Below are positions 26,414 through 35,186 of a stretch of DNA of 64,000 nt, piece by piece. The stretch's first letter is position 1. The number at the start of each line of letters is the position of its first letter. The notes below the pieces were generated by a model, which saw only the letters and a program-made list of their open reading frames with translations, had not been told where the DNA came from and did no database searches. The DNA is from Runella slithyformis DSM 19594 (GTDB lineage: Bacteria > Bacteroidota > Bacteroidia > Cytophagales > Spirosomataceae). The stretch lies in the NCBI RefSeq assembly GCF_000218895.1, contig NC_015703.1:5407001-5471000 (forward strand). The letters are read 5' to 3'. The position numbers and the translations under genes are program-made.

Positions 26414-27730
26414 TTAATACCGATACATCTCCGACTTGAACGGCCCGGCCACGGTCACGCCGATGTAAGAAGCCTGCTCTTCTTCGAGGATCTCCAATTT
26501 CGCCCCGATGTGTTCGAGATGGAGTTTCGCCACTTTTTCGTCGAGGTGCTTGGGTAAGATATATACCTGCTTTTCGTATTTACCGGGGTTGGTGTACAGC
26601 TCAATCTGCGCCAGTGTTTGGTTACAGAACGAGTTGGACATTACAAACGAAGGGTGGCCCATGGCACAACCCAGGTTGACCAAACGACCTTCGGCCAACA
26701 CGATGACCTCTTTGCCGTCGATCTCGTACAGGTCCACCTGCGGTTTGATCTGCACCTTGGTCTGACCGTAGTTGGCATTCAGCCACGCCATGTCGATCTC
26801 GTTGTCGAAGTGGCCGATGTTACAGACCACGGCTTTGTCGCGCATGGTTTGGAAGTGACGCGGCTTGATGATGTTGATGTTGCCGGTGGCCGTCACGAAG
26901 ATATTCGCGCGGGTGGCGGCTTCATCCATTGTCACCACTTCGTAGCCGTCCATGGCCGCCTGCAACGCGCAGATCGGGTCGATCTCGGTCACCAACACGC
27001 GGCAACCGGCCCCCCGAAGGGATTCGGCCGAGCCTTTGCCTACGTCGCCGTAGCCGGCTACCACGGCCACTTTACCGGCCAACATGAGGTCGGTGGCACG
27101 ACGGATCGCGTCCACCAATGACTCTTTGCAGCCGTATTTGTTATCAAATTTCGATTTGGTCACAGAATCGTTCACATTGATTGCCGGCAGGTACAGGGTG
27201 CCGTTTTTCATGCGCTCATACAACCGGTGCACACCCGTGGTGGTTTCTTCCGACAACCCGCCGATGCCGTCGATCAACTCGGGATAGAGGTCAAACACCA
27301 TGTTGGTGAGATCACCGCCGTCGTCGAGGATCATATTGAGCGGCTGACGCTCTTCGCCGAAAAACAGCGTTTGTTCGATGCACCAGTCAAATTCTTCGGC
27401 GGTCATGCCTTTCCACGCGTAGACCGAGATACCGGCAGCGGCGATGGCGGCAGCGGCGTGGTCCTGCGTCGAGAAAATGTTACACGAAGACCAGGTCACT
27501 TCCGCGCCGAGGGCCGTGAGAGTTTCGATCAATACGGCGGTTTGGATGGTCATGTGCAGACATCCGGCGATACGCGCACCTTTCAGGGGCTTGGACTCGC
27601 CATATTCGGCACGGAGGGCCATTAAGCCGGGCATTTCGGCTTCCGCCAAACGCATTTCTTTGCGGCCCCACTCGGCCAGGGTAATGTCTTTTACTTTGTA
27701 CGGTACGTACGTTCCGGTTGCTGTTGACAT
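26414..27730 (-). CDS. ahcY: S-adenosylhomocysteinase
   Basis: 438 aa. NAD+-dependent hydrolysis of S-adenosylhomocysteine to adenosine and homocysteine, clearing the product of methyltransferases in the cytoplasm. Seen: [16 protein letters not shown] (about 56-71), [13 protein letters not shown] (about 82-94), NLDDGGDL-like [13 protein letters not shown], the Rossmann loop [14 protein letters not shown] (about 222-235), and the C-terminal [10 protein letters not shown] followed by ...KSEMYRY, the family's conserved K-x-x-x-YRY end. Length is normal. metK, which makes SAM, lies upstream on the same strand and shares an upstream DNA element with it. Confidence 0.97.
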   Translation of the reverse strand: MSTATGTYVPYKVKDITLAEWGRKEMRLAEAEMPGLMALRAEYGESKPLKGARIAGCLHMTIQTAVLIETLTALGAEVTWSSCNIFSTQDHAAAAIAAAGISVYAWKGMTAEEFDWCIEQTLFFGEERQPLNMILDDGGDLTNMVFDLYPELIDGIGGLSEETTTGVHRLYERMKNGTLYLPAINVNDSVTKSKFDNKYGCKESLVDAIRRATDLMLAGKVAVVAGYGDVGKGSAESLRGAGCRVLVTEIDPICALQAAMDGYEVVTMDEAATRANIFVTATGNINIIKPRHFQTMRDKAVVCNIGHFDNEIDMAWLNANYGQTKVQIKPQVDLYEIDGKEVIVLAEGRLVNLGCAMGHPSFVMSNSFCNQTLAQIELYTNPGKYEKQVYILPKHLDEKVAKLHLEHIGAKLEILEEEQASYIGVTVAGPFKSEMYRY

Positions 27731-27760
27731 GTGTTGTATGTGTGATTTGTTTATTTTTTT

Positions 27761-27795
27761 GAATGACGAATTATTCGAATGACGAATGACGAATT
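27761..27795. repeat. ATGACGA heptad repeat
   Basis: The sequence is GAATGACGAATTATTCGAAT followed by two more ATGACGA words. It lies in the ahcY leader. Confidence 0.6.
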
Positions 27796-27824
27796 TGCTT
27801 ATTCCTTTCTTGCCTCCGACTTAA

Positions 27825-27875
27825 CCGTGTTCCTCTGTGACGTACTCTGTGTAACTCAGTGGTTACCTATTCAAT
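27825..27875. repeat. CACAGAG-type heptad repeat in ahcY leader
   Basis: Read on the minus strand, AACCACTGAGTTACACAGAG and then CACAGAGGAACACGG, the same family as at 798-915. Confidence 0.5.
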
Positions 27876-27913
27876 TACTCATCTCCCCACCTCTGACTTC
27901 CCTCTGTTCCGGC

Positions 27914-28010
27914 CACAAAATTAACCGATAAAAGCACGTAAAGGATAGTTTTGGGGAGACAATTCTGTACCGTTCTTCTAAAAAAAGATATTTTTTGGCA
28001 TAAATACCCC
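27914..28010 (-). promoter_or_regulatory. two-block upstream element shared with metK
   Basis: Minus-strand order: block 2 (28010-27985, GGGGTATTTATGCC then AAAAAATATCTT), 50 bases, then block 1 (27934-27914, CTTTTATCGGTTAATTTTG then TG). Block 1 is identical to the copy at metK, block 2 matches at 25 of 26 bases, and the spacing is exactly the same. TAATTTTG in block 1 fits the Bacteroidota -7 box TAnnTTTG, but no TTG lies at -33, so activator-dependent transcription is plausible. The leader to the ahcY ATG would be about 180 bases. Confidence 0.65.
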
Positions 28011-28076
28011 TACAATAGCCCTATAATTAGATATATAATGGACATTTTGAGTCTTATGCAGATAGAATATCTATAG

Positions 28077-28232
28077 AACGAATGACGAGGGACGAATTTA
28101 GAATGACGAATGCTTTGCCGTTTGCGGCTGCGAAAAAAGCTTTCCAACGAAGTAGTCAGTAAGGACACTGACAATGGCGTAAGGCGCGAAACACCTCACT
28201 CCCCAATTCGTCATTCGCTCATTCGTAATTCT
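28077..28232. repeat. ATGACGA/TCATTCG heptad repeats between metK and ahcY
   Basis: Heptad words occur at 28077-28112 (AATGACGAGGGACGAATTTA...) and in reverse at 28203-28233 (ATTCGTCATTCGCTCATTCG). No gene lies between. Confidence 0.55.
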
Positions 28233-29522
28233 CTAAAGTCCAAACGCCGCTTTCACCGCGTCGACGTAATCGAGCTTCTCCCACGTAAACAGCTCCACCT
28301 CCACTTCTGCCCGCTGACCTGCATTTTCGAATACCTTCGTCACCATTCTGGGCTCCCGGCCCATGTGGCCGTACGCCGCCGTCTCCGAATAGATCGGATT
28401 GCGAAGCTTCAACCGCTGCTCAATGGCATACGGCCGCAAATCAAAGACGCTTTCTACCAGCTTGGCAATCTCGCCGTCGCTCAATTTCTTCCCGTTCTCG
28501 CCCTTCACCTTCGCCGTGCCGTACGTGTTCACGTACAATCCGCAGGGCTTAGCCACCCCGATGGCGTACGATACCTGCACCAGCACTTCGTCGCACACAC
28601 CCGCCGCCACCAGGTTCTTGGCAATGTGGCGCGTGGCATAGGCCGCCGAACGGTCCACCTTCGAGGGATCTTTGCCCGAGAAGGCTCCCCCGCCGTGGGC
28701 ACCCTTGCCCCCATACGTGTCCACAATGATCTTCCGACCCGTCAGTCCCGTATCGCCGTGCGGGCCGCCGATCACAAATTTGCCCGTCGGGTTGATGTGG
28801 TACGTGATCCGGTCATTGAACAATTTACGCAAGGAAGGCTTGAGCTTGGCTTTCACCCGCGGGATCACATAGCCGATGATGTCTTTGCGGATCGTGGCCA
28901 GCATCGCCTCGTCGGCCGCAAAATCATCGTGCTGCGTCGAGACCACGATCGTGTCAATACGAATCGGCTTGTTGGTATCCGAATATTCGATCGTCACCTG
29001 CGACTTGGCATCGGGACGAAGGTATTTGATGCGCTTGTTCTCGCGACGGATGGCCGCCAGTTCTTCCAGTATCTTGTGCGACAGGTCCAGCGCCAAAGGC
29101 ATGAAGTTGTCGGTTTCGCGCGTGGCGTAGCCAAACATCATTCCCTGATCACCGGCCCCCTGCGCGTTGGCTTTGCTTTCAAAATCATCGGCCGTTTGGC
29201 GGTCTACGCCCTGATTGATGTCGGCCGATTGCTCATGCAGGGCCGACAATACCCCGCAGGAATGGGCTTCAAACATGTATTCGGCTTTGGTGTAGCCGAT
29301 CTTTGCGATCACATCGCGGGCAATCTGCTGCACATCCAGGTAGGTTTTGGTGTTGACTTCACCGGCCAAAACAACCTGCCCCGTGGTCACCAGGGTTTCG
29401 CAGGCCACTTTGGATTTGGGATCAAAGGCCATGAAATGGTCGATGAGTGCATCTGAAATTTGGTCAGCTACTTTATCGGGATGACCTTCCGACACCGATT
29501 CTGAAGTGAATAAATAAGACAT
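28233..29522 (-). CDS. metK: S-adenosylmethionine synthetase
   Basis: 429 aa. Forms SAM from methionine and ATP. Seen: [20 protein letters not shown] (8-27; His of the PPi site and the K+/Mg2+ ligands), [12 protein letters not shown] (about 129-140; adenine loop), [20 protein letters not shown] (about 258-277) and [20 protein letters not shown] (about 281-300), the P-loop-like signature. Slightly longer than the E. coli enzyme (384 aa), as is common in this phylum. It is followed on the same strand by ahcY after a repeat-filled 500-base spacer and has its own copy of the shared upstream element. Confidence 0.97.
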   Translation of the reverse strand: MSYLFTSESVSEGHPDKVADQISDALIDHFMAFDPKSKVACETLVTTGQVVLAGEVNTKTYLDVQQIARDVIAKIGYTKAEYMFEAHSCGVLSALHEQSADINQGVDRQTADDFESKANAQGAGDQGMMFGYATRETDNFMPLALDLSHKILEELAAIRRENKRIKYLRPDAKSQVTIEYSDTNKPIRIDTIVVSTQHDDFAADEAMLATIRKDIIGYVIPRVKAKLKPSLRKLFNDRITYHINPTGKFVIGGPHGDTGLTGRKIIVDTYGGKGAHGGGAFSGKDPSKVDRSAAYATRHIAKNLVAAGVCDEVLVQVSYAIGVAKPCGLYVNTYGTAKVKGENGKKLSDGEIAKLVESVFDLRPYAIEQRLKLRNPIYSETAAYGHMGREPRMVTKVFENAGQRAEVEVELFTWEKLDYVDAVKAAFGL

Positions 29523-29576
29523 TAGGAAAGAGGATTTACAATATGAATGTTTGTGAATTCAAGGATATACGATGAA

Positions 29577-29673
29577 CACAAAATTAACCGATAAAAGAAT
29601 GGGAATCCTGCTTTTGAAGCGGATAAAGCGGGGACAATGGGTAAAATAAGATATTTTTTGGCATAATTACCCC
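29577..29673 (-). promoter_or_regulatory. two-block upstream element shared with ahcY
   Basis: Block 2 (29673-29648) and block 1 (29597-29577) with a 50-base gap, exactly as at 28010-27914. Block 1 contains TAATTTTG (29586-29579), a good -7 word. The leader to the metK ATG is about 50 bases. The 50-base middle is not conserved, which argues for two protein-binding sites or promoter parts rather than a riboswitch. Confidence 0.65.
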
Positions 29674-29760
29674 AAAAACCCCCTGTTTTTTAGACAAATA
29701 ACGGGAGATATGGATGTTCGAAAGATATTTTATCTATTGTCTAAAATCGGAACAGGGAGA

Positions 29761-29932
29761 ACGGAGGATGGAGTCAGGAGGGAGGAGTGAGGAACGGTAG
29801 TGAGGAGTGGGTTGTGGGCAGTGGGCAGTAGGTAGTGGCAGTTAACGGTTAACAGCGGGGGCGGTTCCGCACGGGCACGGTACGCCGCTGTGATGCCCCT
29901 ACAGGAACAGATAACGATTAACCAATAACTGC
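29761..29932. repeat. GAGGAGT / GGGCAGT heptad repeats
   Basis: Words GTCAGGA, GTGAGGA and GTGGGTT, then GGGCAGT, GGGCAGT and AGGTAGT (29761-29845), a GC-rich piece, and AACAGATAACGATTAACCAA (29907-29926) next to the stop of the following gene. Confidence 0.6.
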
Positions 29933-31195
29933 TTACGTCTTCCGTTTTTTCTTCTTGGCCGACGGAAAGAGCACGTTGTTCAGGATGAGGCGGTAGCCGG
30001 GCGAGTGCGGATGAAGGTTGAGGTCGGTGGGCATACGGTGGAAGCCGCGCTGTCCTTCGGGGTCATGCCCCCCGTAGAACGTATATTGGCCCCGCCCCAA
30101 CTCGCCGTAGATGTAGCGGTCGGAGGATTTGCTTTGGCCCATGACCAATACGCTGGATTTGACCGTTTTTTTATTGAAAGCGGTGGTTTGTCCGAAAAAC
30201 TCACGGATCATCGACTCGTGGTTTTGGACCAACATGGCGGGAATCACGTCCCATTTGGCCGAAAAATCAAACAGGGAAAAGAAACTGTTGGATTCGTCGC
30301 CGCCCCACCCCTGACCGGAGGAAGAGTTAATGGTCGAAAAGGACATTCCGCCCCGGTATTCATCGTCGCTGAGTTCGAGTTTAAAATCTTCAAAGGCCAG
30401 CGTTTTGCTGAAGTCCAGTTTGGATTGGGCATTGGGATCGATGCCGTCGCCATCGAATATGGAAGGAACGATGTCAACGCCTTCGGCCGCCAGGGCCACG
30501 TCCAGGGATTCCGCGCCCGAGCACATGGCAAACAGGTAACCGCCGCCGGCGCAAAAGCCTTTGATGGTGCGGGCCACGTCGAGCTTGAGTTGTGAGACTT
30601 TTTTATACCCAAATTTTTTGGCGATATTTTCCTGCGCCTGTATGTCTTCGAGGCTCATCCGGCGGCGGTTGCGACCAAACTGTCCGGTAAAATCTTCGTG
30701 GTGCAGGTGCAGCCAATCAAACTTGGCCAAATCGCCTTTCATGACTTCTTCATCGTACACGATCTCAAACGGGATCTCGGCGTATTTGAGCACCAGCAAC
30801 ACCGCGTCGGTATCTTCAAAGGTGGCGTGACTTACCTTGACAGGGCTGTATACCACAATTTTGGCGGCCTTGTGCAGCTTGACGGCATCCATGTTGACAT
30901 CGGGGCTCGTAATCTGACTCATCATCGTATTGACGGCCGCGTCGGAAATGACATCGTAGGAAACGCCCCGCAGCCGGCATTCTTTTTCCACCGCCGACGT
31001 GTACTTGATCAAAAAGCTGCCTCCCCGGTAATTGAGCAGCCAGTCAACCTCCAGATCGGCCTTCAACACCCAATAGGCAACGCCATAAGCTTTGAGGTGG
31101 TTGGACTGGGTTTGGTCCATCGGGATGAGAAGTGAATTGGCCGCACTTTTCAGCGCAATGCCCAAAAGCAGGAAGCAAAGAGACCAAGTTTTCAT
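29933..31195 (-). CDS. secreted conserved protein, family labelled asparagine synthetase B in Bacteroidota
   Basis: 420 aa with an N-terminal signal (MKTWSLCFLLLGIALKSAAN). The next part, LLIPMDQTQSNHLKAYGVAY, then WLLNYRGGSFLI, and the C-terminal SPGYRLILNNVLFPSAKKKK are typical of a protein common in Bacteroidota genomes that databases call asparagine synthetase B. It has none of the N-terminal Cys2 glutaminase or ATP pyrophosphatase motifs of true AsnB. A region YLFAMCSGAESLDVALAAEG (about 222-241) resembles a class-I glutamine-amidotransferase-like fold. True function unknown. It ends in a run of basic residues. Confidence 0.82.
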   Translation of the reverse strand: MKTWSLCFLLLGIALKSAANSLLIPMDQTQSNHLKAYGVAYWVLKADLEVDWLLNYRGGSFLIKYTSAVEKECRLRGVSYDVISDAAVNTMMSQITSPDVNMDAVKLHKAAKIVVYSPVKVSHATFEDTDAVLLVLKYAEIPFEIVYDEEVMKGDLAKFDWLHLHHEDFTGQFGRNRRRMSLEDIQAQENIAKKFGYKKVSQLKLDVARTIKGFCAGGGYLFAMCSGAESLDVALAAEGVDIVPSIFDGDGIDPNAQSKLDFSKTLAFEDFKLELSDDEYRGGMSFSTINSSSGQGWGGDESNSFFSLFDFSAKWDVIPAMLVQNHESMIREFFGQTTAFNKKTVKSSVLVMGQSKSSDRYIYGELGRGQYTFYGGHDPEGQRGFHRMPTDLNLHPHSPGYRLILNNVLFPSAKKKKRKT

Positions 31196-31401
31196 ATCGC
31201 CGTGGGGTTAGACCTGACTTCGAAATGTGGATAGTAAACGGATCAATAAAGGAATAACGGAATTCGGAAAAACGGTGAACAGAACTGCGAAATCATAACG
31301 AATAAGGAGGAACGGGCGCGCGAATCATTGCCGAAGCAATTGTTAACAAAAATAGCAGAAAATTTTATTTTTTCAGGGAAAAGCCGAATTAAAATAATGT
31401 T

Positions 31402-31611
31402 GAGGGACAGGGGACGATAGACAGAGGACAGGGGACGAGGGACAGGGGACGATAGACAGAGGACAGGGGACGATAGACAGAAGACGAGGGACAGGGGACG
31501 ATAGACAGAGGACGAGGGACAGGGGACGAGGGACAGGGGACGATAGACAGAGGACGAGGGACAGGGGACAGGGGACGATAGACAGAGGACGAGGGACAGG
31601 GGACGAGGGAT
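31402..31611. repeat. 30-unit heptad array (GAGGGAC/AGGGGAC/GATAGAC/AGAGGAC)
   Basis: Exactly 30 consecutive 7-base units, each ending GAC except the last (GAGGGAT). There are four main unit types plus one variant, AGAAGAC, in mixed order. ORFs through it (31243-31845 and 31373-31624 on the minus strand) are products of the repeat and not genes. Confidence 0.95.
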
Positions 31612-31650
31612 AAAAGCGAAACATTGGTTAATGCTTGACCCGTTCGACAT

Positions 31651-31687
31651 AAAAAAATTGGCGGAGATCACTCCGCCAAGGGCATTA
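31651..31687 (-). terminator. terminator-like hairpin repeat, copy 1
   Basis: Minus strand: GCCC, then TTGGCGGAG-TGAT-CTCCGCCAA (perfect 9-bp stem), then a run of seven T. Same core as at 31857-31892 and 35187-35222. Confidence 0.6.
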
Positions 31688-31850
31688 AATAATCTGCGCA
31701 AATCTGCGGACGTATGCGACATCAGGTAAAATCTGCGGCTATCCGCGGGAAAATATATGTCATAAGTGTTAGTGATGAGAACACAACCAACGGCTTCGAT
31801 ACCTGCGACCGTCCGCGGCTGCGGGAAATTTGGCGTTGAAAACATCGCAA
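31688..31850. repeat. ATCTGCG-type degenerate repeats
   Basis: Repeated CTGCG words (AATCTGCGCAAATCTGCGGA; AAATCTGCGGCTATCCGCGG; GACCGTCCGCGGCTGCGG). No gene is supported. Confidence 0.4.
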
Positions 31851-31856
31851 AGGGCC

Positions 31857-31892
31857 AAAAAAAACTTGGCAGAGATCACTCCGCCAAGGGCA
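31857..31892 (-). terminator. terminator-like hairpin repeat, copy 2
   Basis: Same unit as copy 1, with one stem change (CTCTGCCAAG) and an eight-T run on the minus strand. It lies about 165 bases after the Uma2-type gene and is its likely terminator. Confidence 0.6.
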
Positions 31893-32002
31893 CTAATAAA
31901 TGTTGTAATGATAAAAGCGAATCAATGGATAGTATGGGGGCAGGTTAGAAACATGGCGGTAAAATGACCTCCGGCGGAAAAGGGCAGACAACTCCGATGC
32001 CC

Positions 32003-32040
32003 CATTCGTACTTCATCATTCGTCCCTCGTCATTTCGTCT
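32003..32040. repeat. ATTCGTC heptad repeat
   Basis: ATTCGTACTTCATCATTCGT, then CCCTCGTCATTTCGTCT, next to the stop of the Uma2-type gene. Confidence 0.55.
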
Positions 32041-32054
32041 AAAGGTATAAGGCT

Positions 32055-32657
32055 CTACAATAATCGCCAATTGTCAAGATCAAAAGGCGGGAAATCGACC
32101 CCAAGGTAAAGATCTGCCATCGGAATGTCCACCTCCAATGAATGGAAATGAATCAGCCCCTCTAAATCAGTATACGCCCGATACTCCCATGTATTCAGGT
32201 CATTTTTGTAAAACACTTCCACAAAAGGCAATCGTTGGTCGATCAACACATACTCACGGAAAGAGGCTATCATCCGGTAACGCATGAATTTTCCTCCACG
32301 ATCATAGGCTCCCGTTTCTTCTGACAATACCTCAACGATCAATACCGGATTCGTGGCCGCATTTTTAAATTCTTCAAAAAAGGTAACCTTCCCGCATACG
32401 ACCGACACATCCGGATAGACATATTTATTGCGCGAGGTAGCCACGCGCAGATCACTGTTGTACGTGTAACAACGCTTCCCTAAAAGGGCGTTCCCGAAGC
32501 TACGTCCGGCATTGTTGGCAATCAGGCTGTGCGTAGGTGTGCCGCCGGCCATGGCATAGACCTCACCGTCGTGGTATTCGTATTTGGTGTCGGTTTCTTT
32601 TTCCAATGCTAAATACTCTTCAATACTTAAACGGTTTTGATATTCCGGCTGTCCCAT
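32055..32657 (-). CDS. Uma2-family (DUF820, PD-(D/E)XK-like) protein
   Basis: 200 aa from the ATG at 32657 (MGQPEYQNRLSIEEYLALEK); the TTG at 32690 is less likely. Family features: YEYHDGEVYAMAGGTPTHSL (about 27-46), LRVATSRNKYVYPDVSVVCG (about 70-89; Asp in YPD is a predicted metal ligand), PVLIVEVLSEETGAYDRGGK (about 105-124; ExL-D-K nuclease-like core) and YVLIDQRLPFVEVF (about 136-149). Members are predicted endonucleases, frequent in cyanobacteria and Bacteroidota; biological role unclear. It lies alone among repeats. Confidence 0.88.
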   Translation of the reverse strand: MGQPEYQNRLSIEEYLALEKETDTKYEYHDGEVYAMAGGTPTHSLIANNAGRSFGNALLGKRCYTYNSDLRVATSRNKYVYPDVSVVCGKVTFFEEFKNAATNPVLIVEVLSEETGAYDRGGKFMRYRMIASFREYVLIDQRLPFVEVFYKNDLNTWEYRAYTDLEGLIHFHSLEVDIPMADLYLGVDFPPFDLDNWRLL

Positions 32658-32931
32658 ATTGCTTTGTGATTTTGTCTCGTAAAAATACAAAAAATGCCGA
32701 AGAACGGGGCGGTGAGAGCAACACGAATGAAGAATGACAAGTTTTTAAAATGACCGGAGGGTAAATAAAAGAAAGCGAATCATTGGGTTGTTCGGCGGAC
32801 CGTTTGCCATAAAAAAAAGATGGGGGATCTTTGGACAAGATGAATACTGTGACAAAAACATGTCACCTAGCGATAGTTTGAATTGCATGCAGCGCAACGG
32901 CAGAAAAAGCTTCGCAGTGATAACTCCTCCA
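32658..32931. other. spacer with repeated AAAGCGAATCATTGG words
   Basis: Bases 32763-32817 (AAAGCGAATCATTGGGTTGT, then ...TTTGCCATAAAAAAAAG) resemble 31609-31657 and 31909-31930, so a dispersed intergenic repeat is likely. No gene. Confidence 0.4.
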
Positions 32932-33099
32932 AGCTTAGTTATATGATTTACAAGACATGGAAATTTCATGATGAATGCCCCGAAAATGAAACTTTTATCC
33001 AGCCACTTAACCTACAATAGCTATTGTTGCTCATTTTTATAAAATATATCGAATTTAATATTGTACTATACCGGCATTAGTTAACAATGCAATAAAGCC
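32932..33099 (-). mobile_element. decayed MITE copy E, upstream of sialidase-like gene
   Basis: Read on the minus strand from 33099: GGCTTTATTGCATTG (2 changes from the intact end), then TATAGTACAATATTAAAT, which matches TATAGTACAATTTTAAAT of the intact copy at nearly every base, and further on GATAAAAGTTTCATTTT. The far end (AGCTTAGTTATATGA) is badly decayed and no target duplication is left. Confidence 0.68.
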
Positions 33100-33218
33100 A
33101 TCATACCAAGGTAATTTAAAAGCTGAAAATGTCATGATTATTTCTATCCATCATGAACCATTCAACAAAAAATAAGCAATATATTTATGCCCAATAATCT
33201 AACTTATAATAAACTATC

Positions 33219-34601
33219 ATGAAATCTATCATTACCCTATTCTTATCCCTTTGCATTCATTTTAAATCTTATTCTCAATCTATTACACTGCCTAAATTAA
33301 CTTTTACTGAAATTCAGGCTTTACAATTTCCCGAGGAGGGCCAAATCCTGTATGACCTAACCTTCAAATGTCTAAGAGTATATAACGGCACTAAATGGAT
33401 AAGCACCACACAAAATTCAGGCATGGGTGTTGAAGACTACACGTCTCTGTCTAAGGTATACGGAGAAACTTTTGTCAATACAGCACTGCCTGTCTCTAAA
33501 TTTGAAACTGAAACGTATGCTCACAGCAGCTACATCAAAATAATTAACAATACATGCTACGTATTGTACATGTGTAATGATAAAGAAAATTTTGAAGGAG
33601 GTATCAATCAAAAAATTAGACTATCTACTTTTAACCTGCTTATGCCTACCCAAAAAACAATAACAGAAATTGCACAACCTTCGCAAACATCGGGATCTTT
33701 TACTCTGGATAATATGGGATTACAGGTACCAAATATGCTACAAATAAGTCAGGACACTTTACGCTTATTTTTTAGAGGTTCCGTCTCAAAGAACAGAACG
33801 ATACTTTACCGTGATTATTCTTTAACAACAGGGGCTTTGACAAACTTCAAAACGGTAAAAGCTACAATTGCGCGTAACCAATCTATTGTGCCTCTTAACT
33901 TACTCAATGTTTATGCTCACCTTGATTATCTTTTTGGTCCTGGACATGGTATTGGTGAGATTCAGGATTTTTTTATGACAAGCGAAATAGAAAAAATTGA
34001 TGATGCGCTCTATTCTGTAATCAGTGTAGGGTCTGGCTTAGGTAAAACAACTACCAGTATTTTAGTCAAAAGCACCGACAATGGTGCCACTTGGAGTTTC
34101 TTGGGCGCCCCTGATCCACGATTTTTACCGGGAACAAACAGCATGGTTACTAAATACATGTGGGAAGGTGCTATTACTTCAAGTTCAACAGAAATTTATT
34201 TGTTTTGCCGAAGTGTAAACAATGGAATTACGCTTACGAAAGCAAATAAGAGTAATTTATATAATTTTACAATTCCAATAAAGATTTGGAACACTGGAAA
34301 TGCTAAGCCATTGGTATTCAACTACCCTGGCATTGGGCTTATTGGTTTGTTTGAAAGTTCCAGCAGCATCGAACCAAATTTATTAAGTAATAGAACAGCT
34401 CTTGACGTAGTAAGAATCTCCAATAATTACTCAGCTTTTACGAAATTGTATACAATTTCCGATTATTCAGGAATACATACGCCTTCATATTGCCTGTACA
34501 ATAATGAAATATTTATTTCATATACAGGAGATAAACTCCGTAGGACACCTAAAAATTGTGGTCAAATTTTCTTTTCGAGACTAAAGAGAAATTCCTTTTA
34601 G
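33219..34601 (+). CDS. secreted sialidase-like (Asp-box) protein, paralogue of 17111-18415 product
   Basis: 460 aa. Signal peptide to about residue 20 (MKSIITLFLSLCIHFKSYSQ). A short segment, EGQILYDLTFKCLRVYNGTK (39-58), is of the kind seen in Bacteroidota surface proteins. A perfect Asp-box STDNGATW (about 288-295) is present. The whole chain is homologous to the product of 17111-18415 (ETYAHSSYIKI, INQKIRLSTFNL, TILYRDYSL, HTPSYCLYNNEIFISYT). It is the only plus-strand gene between the window start and topA, and it lies between two copies of the miniature element (32932-33099 and 34678-34847), which suggests it moved as a unit or inserted in a MITE-rich site. Activity unproven. Confidence 0.72.
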   Translation: MKSIITLFLSLCIHFKSYSQSITLPKLTFTEIQALQFPEEGQILYDLTFKCLRVYNGTKWISTTQNSGMGVEDYTSLSKVYGETFVNTALPVSKFETETYAHSSYIKIINNTCYVLYMCNDKENFEGGINQKIRLSTFNLLMPTQKTITEIAQPSQTSGSFTLDNMGLQVPNMLQISQDTLRLFFRGSVSKNRTILYRDYSLTTGALTNFKTVKATIARNQSIVPLNLLNVYAHLDYLFGPGHGIGEIQDFFMTSEIEKIDDALYSVISVGSGLGKTTTSILVKSTDNGATWSFLGAPDPRFLPGTNSMVTKYMWEGAITSSSTEIYLFCRSVNNGITLTKANKSNLYNFTIPIKIWNTGNAKPLVFNYPGIGLIGLFESSSSIEPNLLSNRTALDVVRISNNYSAFTKLYTISDYSGIHTPSYCLYNNEIFISYTGDKLRRTPKNCGQIFFSRLKRNSF

Positions 34602-34677
34602 TAATACATTTAAAAAATCTGATAGTGAGGCATTTACAATTTCACCCACTTAGTAACTGAAAAATCTAATTCGTTTT

Positions 34678-34847
34678 GGCTTTGTTGCATGGCTAAACCG
34701 TGTATGTATAGTACAATTTTAAATACAATATATACAACAAAAAGCCCGACTACATTCCCTAAAAGAAGCTGTTTGGACGAGTAAAATCTCATTTTTGGCA
34801 CTATTTCTTTTTAAACTTCTATGTTATGAGAGCCATGCAACAAAGCC
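34678..34847 (+). mobile_element. intact 170-bp MITE (copy A)
   Basis: Perfect 17-bp terminal inverted repeats GGCTTTGTTGCATGGCT (34678-34694) and its complement (34831-34847). It is flanked on both sides by the 9-bp direct repeat ATTCGTTTT (34669-34677 and 34848-34856). No coding capacity. The GGCTTTGTTG end and 9-bp duplication are like IS903-group members of the IS5 family, so a transposase of that type elsewhere in the genome could mobilise it. Confidence 0.92.
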
Positions 34848-34856
34848 ATTCGTTTT

Positions 34857-35186
34857 TGAAAATATCACCTCCAATAAAGTATTGGTAGTTTTTTACAGCT
34901 TTTGAAATTTGTTGAAATAGCAGGACCAAATACGATATACATTCATTACTCTTGCTTGGGTCATTAGCCCGAATTTCTATTTAAATCTTTTGTATGGTAA
35001 ACAAGTAAAGCCTTGAATCGACCGGCACAAATCAACCCGTATGAGTCTTAATCGGCCCTCACGGTAATGCACTCTCCGGCCTGATTCAATTCTCATTTTG
35101 AGTCATTTCAAAGAAAAAAATCTTAGAAAAATCATATTACACAACTTTAAGAGCCACCGCACTAACGGATGATTCGTTAGTGCGGC
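34857..35186. other. spacer with stem-loop
   Basis: No gene. A strong stem CCGCACTAACG ... CGTTAGTGCGG (about 35157-35185) lies directly next to the terminator-like repeat. Confidence 0.4.

Noticed and set aside
26414-29456. Long plus-strand ORFs opposite ahcY and metK (up to 448 aa)
   Set aside because: Antisense shadows of GC-rich conserved enzymes; translations are His/Arg/Val-rich with no family features.
27914-29673. Known SAM or SAH riboswitch upstream of ahcY and metK
   Set aside because: No SAM-I, SAM-II or SAH riboswitch consensus words were recognised, and the 50-base middle of the element is not conserved; kept only as a DNA-level regulatory element.
31243-31845. Long minus-strand ORFs (200 and 83 aa) rich in Ser/Pro/Leu/Cys repeats
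   Set aside because: They are translations of the 30-unit heptad array, which is open in several frames because of its period; no start context or family resemblance.
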